From assembly GCA_000980705.1 (NCBI GenBank), contig LBCK01000004.1, positions 208,436 to 225,494 on the forward strand: a DNA stretch of 17,059 bases, written 5' to 3'. Position 1 is the stretch's first letter; every line of letters begins with the position of its first letter. Shown one piece after another: positions 13,529 through 17,059 of the stretch. The notes below the pieces were generated by a model, which made no database searches, was not told the origin of the DNA, and worked only from the letters and a program-made list of their open reading frames with translations. The DNA comes from Ruminococcus sp. UNK.MGS-30. Its GTDB lineage: Bacteria; Bacillota; Clostridia; Oscillospirales; Ruminococcaceae. A program made the translations under genes and the position numbers.

Positions 13529-13755
13529 TTTTCTGTTCCTCTCCATTTAGGAATTGCTTTTATCAGCTTCAATTGTATTCGGGCTTTTAGATCTTCGTCA
13601 ATATATCGATATGTTTTCCCTTGTGCATCCTCCCCTTTTACCGTTGCCAATGCATTGATGTAATCGTCATAAAAGCGGAGAATTTCTTCCAAAGCAGTTT
13701 TCTCCCCATTTACTGCGGCACAGATCAATTCATATGTAAGGTCATTTTCTTTCAT
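13525..13755 (-). CDS. HTH_16-like small protein (Tn916 Orf8-like)
   Basis: The 76-aa protein begins MKENDLTYELICAAVNG, then has EEILRFYDDYINAL (residues about 23-36), YRYIDEDLKARIQLKLIKAI (48-67) and a short tail. This matches the small helix-turn-helix family (HTH_16) typified by Orf8 of Tn916-like conjugative transposons, which always follows a sigma-like Orf7. The same order is seen here. In those elements the pair controls conjugation gene expression. The start is the ATG at 13755, with AAAGGA upstream; an ATG two codons earlier lies too close to that site. It overlaps the sigma-like gene by 14 bases and the DUF3825 gene by 4. Confidence 0.8.
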   Translation of the reverse strand: MKENDLTYELICAAVNGEKTALEEILRFYDDYINALATVKGEDAQGKTYRYIDEDLKARIQLKLIKAIPKWRGTEK

Positions 13756-14158
13756 CGCCATTCCTTTCATAATACTTGCGGATTGCTGTAAATGCTTTTT
13801 GTCTCCAGTTGTAAATGGTGCGAGGCGTGACGTGAAAGTACGCTGCGATTTCCTGATCGCCATATCCATACCAGAACTCCAAAATCAACGTTTCTCTCTG
13901 TGCTTTTGGAAGTTCCAACATAGCATCATAAAGCCAGTCGCTGGCAATCAAACACGGATACTTCTCGTTATCCAAAATGAAATGCTCTGACGGATACACA
14001 TCTTCTATTTCCGGAACATTCATTAGGTCTGGTTTCGCCTCACGGTTTTGGATTCTCTTTTTTTCTGCCGCTGCATCTCGATATTCATTTCGCATTACAA
14101 TTTTCACAAAGCAGTCAAAGATTTTTATTCTGCAGCTTTTATCGATAAAGGGAGTCAA
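13742..14158 (-). CDS. sigma-70-like regulator (Tn916 Orf7-like)
   Basis: The 138-aa product has an N-terminal part containing IFDCFVKIVMRNEYRD (residues about 13-28), a common opening of ICE-type sigma factors. The C-terminal region 4 has ELPKAQRETLILEFW (about 82-96), then DQEIAAYFHVTPRTIYNWRQKA (about 101-122). The helix-turn-helix is complete. Region 2 is poorly recognisable, as in Tn916 Orf7. A TTG start at 14158 is proposed, since GGGAGGA lies about ten bases upstream and no ATG serves. A GTG at 14209 is possible, but its ribosome binding site would be too close. It heads the HTH_16-DUF3825 unit, so it may switch on this cluster or an element elsewhere. A DUF1492-type regulator (3095-3508) is a second sigma-like protein in the window. 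Confidence 0.82.
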   Translation of the reverse strand: MTPFIDKSCRIKIFDCFVKIVMRNEYRDAAAEKKRIQNREAKPDLMNVPEIEDVYPSEHFILDNEKYPCLIASDWLYDAMLELPKAQRETLILEFWYGYGDQEIAAYFHVTPRTIYNWRQKAFTAIRKYYERNGDERK

Positions 14159-14303
14159 TCTGTTGATTCCTCCCTTCTTATGCAGTTTTGCAGGTAGTGT
14201 GTATATCACCCCCTTTTAAACTACTAAGACGAATCAGGCAGAACAAAATCGGAAAATTTATTTGTAAATATTCTGTGTACTTTTATTTCTTAGGCACAGC
14301 AAC

Positions 14304-14350
14304 AAAAAAGCAGCATACAAAACCGGTCATTTCGCCGGATTGTATGCTGC
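14304..14350 (-). terminator. terminator with 11-bp stem
   Basis: GCAGCATACAA (14310-14320) pairs with TTGTATGCTGC (14340-14350). On the minus strand TTTTTT follows (14309-14304). It closes the RHS/toxin locus before the sigma-like gene. Confidence 0.85.
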
Positions 14351-14803
14351 TTGAAAAAATAGAAAGGGCAGTCCTGCCCAGCTGTTTGCCGGACAGAACT
14401 GCCCTTTTTTAGGTGGTTGAATTTTAATGGAAATTATTGCTTGCAGGTAAATTGCATACATTAAATAGCCAGTGCTGTCTGTTCCAGAAATATGGTTGTT
14501 GTGGAAATAAGTGTAAAGATTTAGGCTCAGCGGATCATTATTGCTACCTGCGAAAGAATCTCTTGAGATAAATCGTCCAGTTGAAGGACTATAGTATCTC
14601 GCACACAAATAAATGGTAGCAGTTTCCTTGTCATAGTACTCACCGCAGTAACGGAATGCATTCGTATCATCATCAATATTCTTTTCCACACCAAACGCAT
14701 CGTAGGTATACGACTTTGCGACAGCACCAGTTTCATCAGTCAGATTAACAACATCACCATGTGCATTCCGTGCGTATAACGAAAATAAACCTGCTTCATA
14801 CCG
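14327..14803 (-). pseudogene. orphan RHS core tip, start-less and toxin-less
   Basis: An open frame from just after a stop codon at 14804-14806 encodes RYEAGLFSLYARNAHGDVVN, an RHS core (YDAFGVEKNID, FRYCGEYYD, ICARYYSPSTGRFISRDS variant) and SGTDSTGY. This is the same stretch as residues about 265-372 of the intact RHS protein to the right. DNA identity is only moderate, so it is not a recent duplicate. There is no start codon at the front, and no ribosome binding site. After the core, about 16 codons follow and the frame then runs through the terminator hairpins to a stop at 14327, so no toxin domain is left. It fits an orphan toxin tip left by displacement, reduced to a recombination donor. 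Confidence 0.8.
14363..14410. terminator. second tandem terminator hairpin
   Basis: AAAGGGCAGT (14363-14372) pairs with ACTGCCCTTT (14398-14407). The plus strand ends in TTTTTT (14405-14410). On the minus strand CTATTTTTTC follows the stem, so it could work in both directions. Its arms are read as protein in the orphan RHS frame, showing that frame is not constrained here. Confidence 0.65.
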
Positions 14804-14865
14804 TTATAAAAATAAATTTTAATAAATTTCTAGGCTACCTCACAATTAATCTTATTAATAAAATA

Positions 14866-15267
14866 TTATAAGTCACTATAAGGGTTTTCCACTGTTTCAC
14901 CATATTCTTTAATGCATTTATCCAACAATCTTATAATTTCTCGTTTTTTTATTTTATATCTATTTTTTAAAATAAACTGAAAAGCATCCTTTAATCCTAA
15001 ATTAGGTATAATATATAAAACTGCATCCATTACTTCAATATCATTAAATTTTATGTATTTTTTTATAAATCGTGTTATTTTGTCTTGATATTCTTTTTCT
15101 AAAATGGTATATGTGTTACATTGACGATCAGCTAATTCACATAGTTGATCAAATGCATCTATTATACTTTCATCATTTAAGCTTTGATGAGATACAAGAA
15201 AATCATCAATATATTTTTTTATTTCCTCTTTTGATAAGAAATCATTAATTTCGCTGAAATCTTGCAT
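14866..15267 (-). CDS. candidate immunity protein for the RHS toxin
   Basis: The 133-aa product is predicted to be all-helical and Lys/Ile/Glu-rich: EEIKKYIDDFLVSHQ (residues 14-28), DAVLYIIPNLGLKDAFQFILKN (about 81-102) and KKREIIRLLDKCIKEYG (about 106-122). The repeating helical pairs suggest an ARM/HEAT-like fold, common among immunity proteins. The gene begins one base after the RHS stop, with no Shine-Dalgarno sequence, so translation probably couples to the RHS gene. Base composition is far more AT-rich than the phage genes. Position directly after a toxin tip and before an orphan RHS core is the classic place for a cognate immunity gene. The sequence itself belongs to no family I recognise, so the function is from context. 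Confidence 0.78.
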   Translation of the reverse strand: MQDFSEINDFLSKEEIKKYIDDFLVSHQSLNDESIIDAFDQLCELADRQCNTYTILEKEYQDKITRFIKKYIKFNDIEVMDAVLYIIPNLGLKDAFQFILKNRYKIKKREIIRLLDKCIKEYGETVENPYSDL

Positions 15268-15268
15268 A

Positions 15269-17059
15269 TTATTTTCTAATAACAGGTATATGTGCCCAAT
15301 TTGATTTGTTTTGTTTTACAAATTGCCCTCCTTGTGTCAAATATTTACGTCCCACTTTAATTTGAGCTGTCCATCCACTTCCAGAATTTGAGCCTGGGTA
15401 TAATTTAGCAGCATTTAAATCTGTTGAATGCCATTTTACCTGCACTTTTTTTCCGTTCACTTTAAAATTATACTTAAACCCATTCTTTATTGTGGATGAA
15501 GGCTTAAATGTATTTGGAGTTCCTTTGGGAACAAATGATTTCAAGGCACTTTCTGTTGTTTTTCCTCCCTTCAATAACTGCTGAGCAGCAAATTCAGGGT
15601 CATAATTTGCTAAGGACGTTGAAGCTTTTCCAATGGACGCAGTATTTTTGGCTGCCGTAGATGCAGTTTTGGCTGCTGTTTTTGCAACATTGTATGTGGT
15701 ACCAGCAGCTGCAAAAATACCACCCCACATAAATCCGTCAACAGCACCTTGAGCAGCAGCAGTACCAGCACCTTCCCAACTTCCTGTTGATAGTCGATGA
15801 GAAACAGCTTCTGTTCCCGCACCAATAACCACACTTGAAGCAACACTTAACAATATGGGGGCAGCTGCTCCACCTGTAATTGCAACTGCAGCAACAGTTG
15901 CAGCCGCTCCAATTGCTACTTTAGCCCAATTGGGTAATTTAAAATGTCCATTAGGATCAATTCCATAAATCGGATTATTTTCACAATAAGTATAGAAATT
16001 CAAACTGAGCGGATCATTTATCTCTCCAGCGTAAGAATCTCGTGAAATAAACCGTCCAATCGTCGGATCATAATACCGTGCCCGCAGATAAATCGTACCC
16101 GATTCAGAATCATAATACTCACCGCAATACCGGAACGCATTGCTATCCGAATCATCAATGTTCTGTTCCACACCAAACGCATCATACTTGTACGACTTAG
16201 TAATTGCACCTGTGGAATCCGTCAGATTAACAACATCGCCATGTGCATTCTGCGTATAGTACTGATAATCCGTTTTGACATTGCCGCTCTGCTTGCTGAA
16301 TTTCGCCAGCAGGTTTGTACCACGAACATAAACCTCAGCACTGTACCAGTCGCTGTCATCCATGTCCACAACAATCTGCTTATTGCCATCCCAGATATGA
16401 TTGATTGTCTTGCCGTCGACTGTCTTACTCGTCCGCAGTCCATCTGCGTTATATTTATAACTCGCTGTTGTCTCTCCATCGGTAAATCCAATCAGCTGAT
16501 TCAAACCGTCGTAAGTATTTGTCTCTGTCTTACTCTCTGCGGTTTTTGTGATCTGATTTCCGTTGGCATCATAGGAATAGGCGGTTTCTTCTGTCTTTGC
16601 ATCTGCAGCAGTACTTGTGATCAAGTCTGTCGGACTAATTGCTAATCCATCTGAGATTGTGGCATTGGAAGTTTCTTCAACTGTCTTGGTTTCCTTCTGA
16701 AGCAGTGCAGTATACTTACCATTGACAGTATAATCGTAAACTGTTTCATATTCTTCCGAACCATTAGCAACCATCTTAGAACGATTGCCATAATCATCAT
16801 ATTCGTATGAATATGTGTCAGCTGTCTTACCGTTAGAAATGGATTCCCTGGTCAATCTCTTCAAACCGTCATAATCATATGAGGTTGTTTCTATTGTACC
16901 ATTTTCATTGCGTACTTTGCAAGCATCTGAACCATCTAAATAGTACGAATATTCATAACTGGATATGTCGGAGTTTCCAGACTTGGTAACAAGTTTTGTC
17001 ACCTTGTTGCATCCATTATAAGAATAGGTCGATACCACACCATTTGCAAGTGTTTCAGA
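15269..17059 (-). CDS. RHS/YD-repeat polymorphic toxin protein, N-terminus beyond the window
   Basis: The last 596 codons of a large protein; the frame is open to the right edge. It has YD repeats (SYDYDGLKRL, SYEYDDYGNR, AYSYDANGN, SYKYNADGL), then the RHS core with AHGDVVNLTDSTG, IYLRARYYDPTIGRFISRDS and the core-ending YGIDPNGHF (residues about 365-373). After this comes a hydrophobic pretoxin stretch of Ala/Val/Gly (about 380-420) and an Ala/Lys-rich linker. The final domain (about 510-596) opens after SFVPKG and has KWHSTDL, YPGSNSGSGWTAQIKVG and WAHIPVIRK. From memory it resembles polymorphic toxin type 30, a presumed nuclease; I could not search this. The repeats form a shell that encloses and delivers the toxin to neighbouring cells. 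The toxin end is more AT-rich than the core, and an immunity candidate follows. Confidence 0.88.
   Translation of the reverse strand, partial: SETLANGVVSTYSYNGCNKVTKLVTKSGNSDISSYEYSYYLDGSDACKVRNENGTIETTSYDYDGLKRLTRESISNGKTADTYSYEYDDYGNRSKMVANGSEEYETVYDYTVNGKYTALLQKETKTVEETSNATISDGLAISPTDLITSTAADAKTEETAYSYDANGNQITKTAESKTETNTYDGLNQLIGFTDGETTASYKYNADGLRTSKTVDGKTINHIWDGNKQIVVDMDDSDWYSAEVYVRGTNLLAKFSKQSGNVKTDYQYYTQNAHGDVVNLTDSTGAITKSYKYDAFGVEQNIDDSDSNAFRYCGEYYDSESGTIYLRARYYDPTIGRFISRDSYAGEINDPLSLNFYTYCENNPIYGIDPNGHFKLPNWAKVAIGAAATVAAVAITGGAAAPILLSVASSVVIGAGTEAVSHRLSTGSWEGAGTAAAQGAVDGFMWGGIFAAAGTTYNVAKTAAKTASTAAKNTASIGKASTSLANYDPEFAAQQLLKGGKTTESALKSFVPKGTPNTFKPSSTIKNGFKYNFKVNGKKVQVKWHSTDLNAAKLYPGSNSGSGWTAQIKVGRKYLTQGGQFVKQNKSNWAHIPVIRK

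Noticed and set aside
14210..14303. Phage attachment site or promoter between the sigma-like gene and the RHS locus
   Set aside because: No integrase, tRNA or second att copy is in view, and no -35/-10 pair close to consensus was found; element ends cannot be placed from this window.
14756..14803. Frameshift at the front of the orphan RHS fragment
   Set aside because: A two-base difference from the intact gene looked like a frameshift, but the reading YARNAHGD is itself a normal RHS variant and remains in frame back to the stop at 14804.

Overview
The window looks like part of a temperate siphophage (or prophage-derived element) in a Gram-positive Clostridia host, most likely a Ruminococcus-like gut or rumen bacterium. 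Supporting points are the strong AGGAGG-type ribosome binding sites, the families present (P27 terminase small subunit, DUF1492, DUF2800, DUF2815, DUF4406, VRR-NUC plus SNF2, ParB-methylase) and the Tn916-type sigma/HTH pair. All convincing genes lie on the minus strand, so the window is described from right to left, in the direction of transcription. The host name is inference; no rRNA or other taxonomic marker is present.

Right end (about 17.06-14.3 kb), polymorphic toxin locus. The end of an RHS/YD-repeat protein runs in from outside the window and finishes in a small C-terminal toxin domain. One base after its stop begins an AT-rich immunity-type gene. Beyond that lies a start-less orphan RHS core fragment whose frame runs into two terminator hairpins. 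This is the standard architecture of a locus that exchanges toxin tips.

Regulatory trio (14.16-12.73 kb). A sigma-70-like protein and a small HTH protein, resembling Orf7 and Orf8 of Tn916-type conjugative elements, are translationally coupled to a DUF3825 protein. A strong terminator ends this unit.

Replication and recombination operon (12.57-3.1 kb). It begins with an HTH repressor-like gene preceded by a perfect 11-7-11 bp palindrome. It continues with a small conserved phage protein, a RecB/Cas4-like nuclease (DUF2800), a ssDNA-binding-like protein (DUF2815), a family A DNA polymerase with a proofreading domain, a zinc-ribbon peptide, a DUF4406 deoxyribosyltransferase-like protein, a primase-helicase, a VRR-NUC nuclease, an SNF2 helicase and a DUF1492 sigma-like late regulator. 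Nearly all junctions overlap by 4-14 bases. The exception is a 202-bp AT-rich gap downstream of the primase-helicase. It carries a symmetric array of GGAAGTCA repeats and is a good candidate replication origin.

Late/packaging start (3.1-0 kb). A near-consensus promoter is followed at once by a terminator, then an HNH endonuclease, a second terminator and a stem-loop-rich gap that may hold the cos site. The P27 terminase small subunit, a 52-aa protein, a ParB-fused adenine/cytosine-N4 methyltransferase and a C5-cytosine methyltransferase cut by the left edge follow. The large terminase, portal and capsid genes would be expected to the left. The promoter and two serial terminators suggest that late genes are switched on by antitermination.
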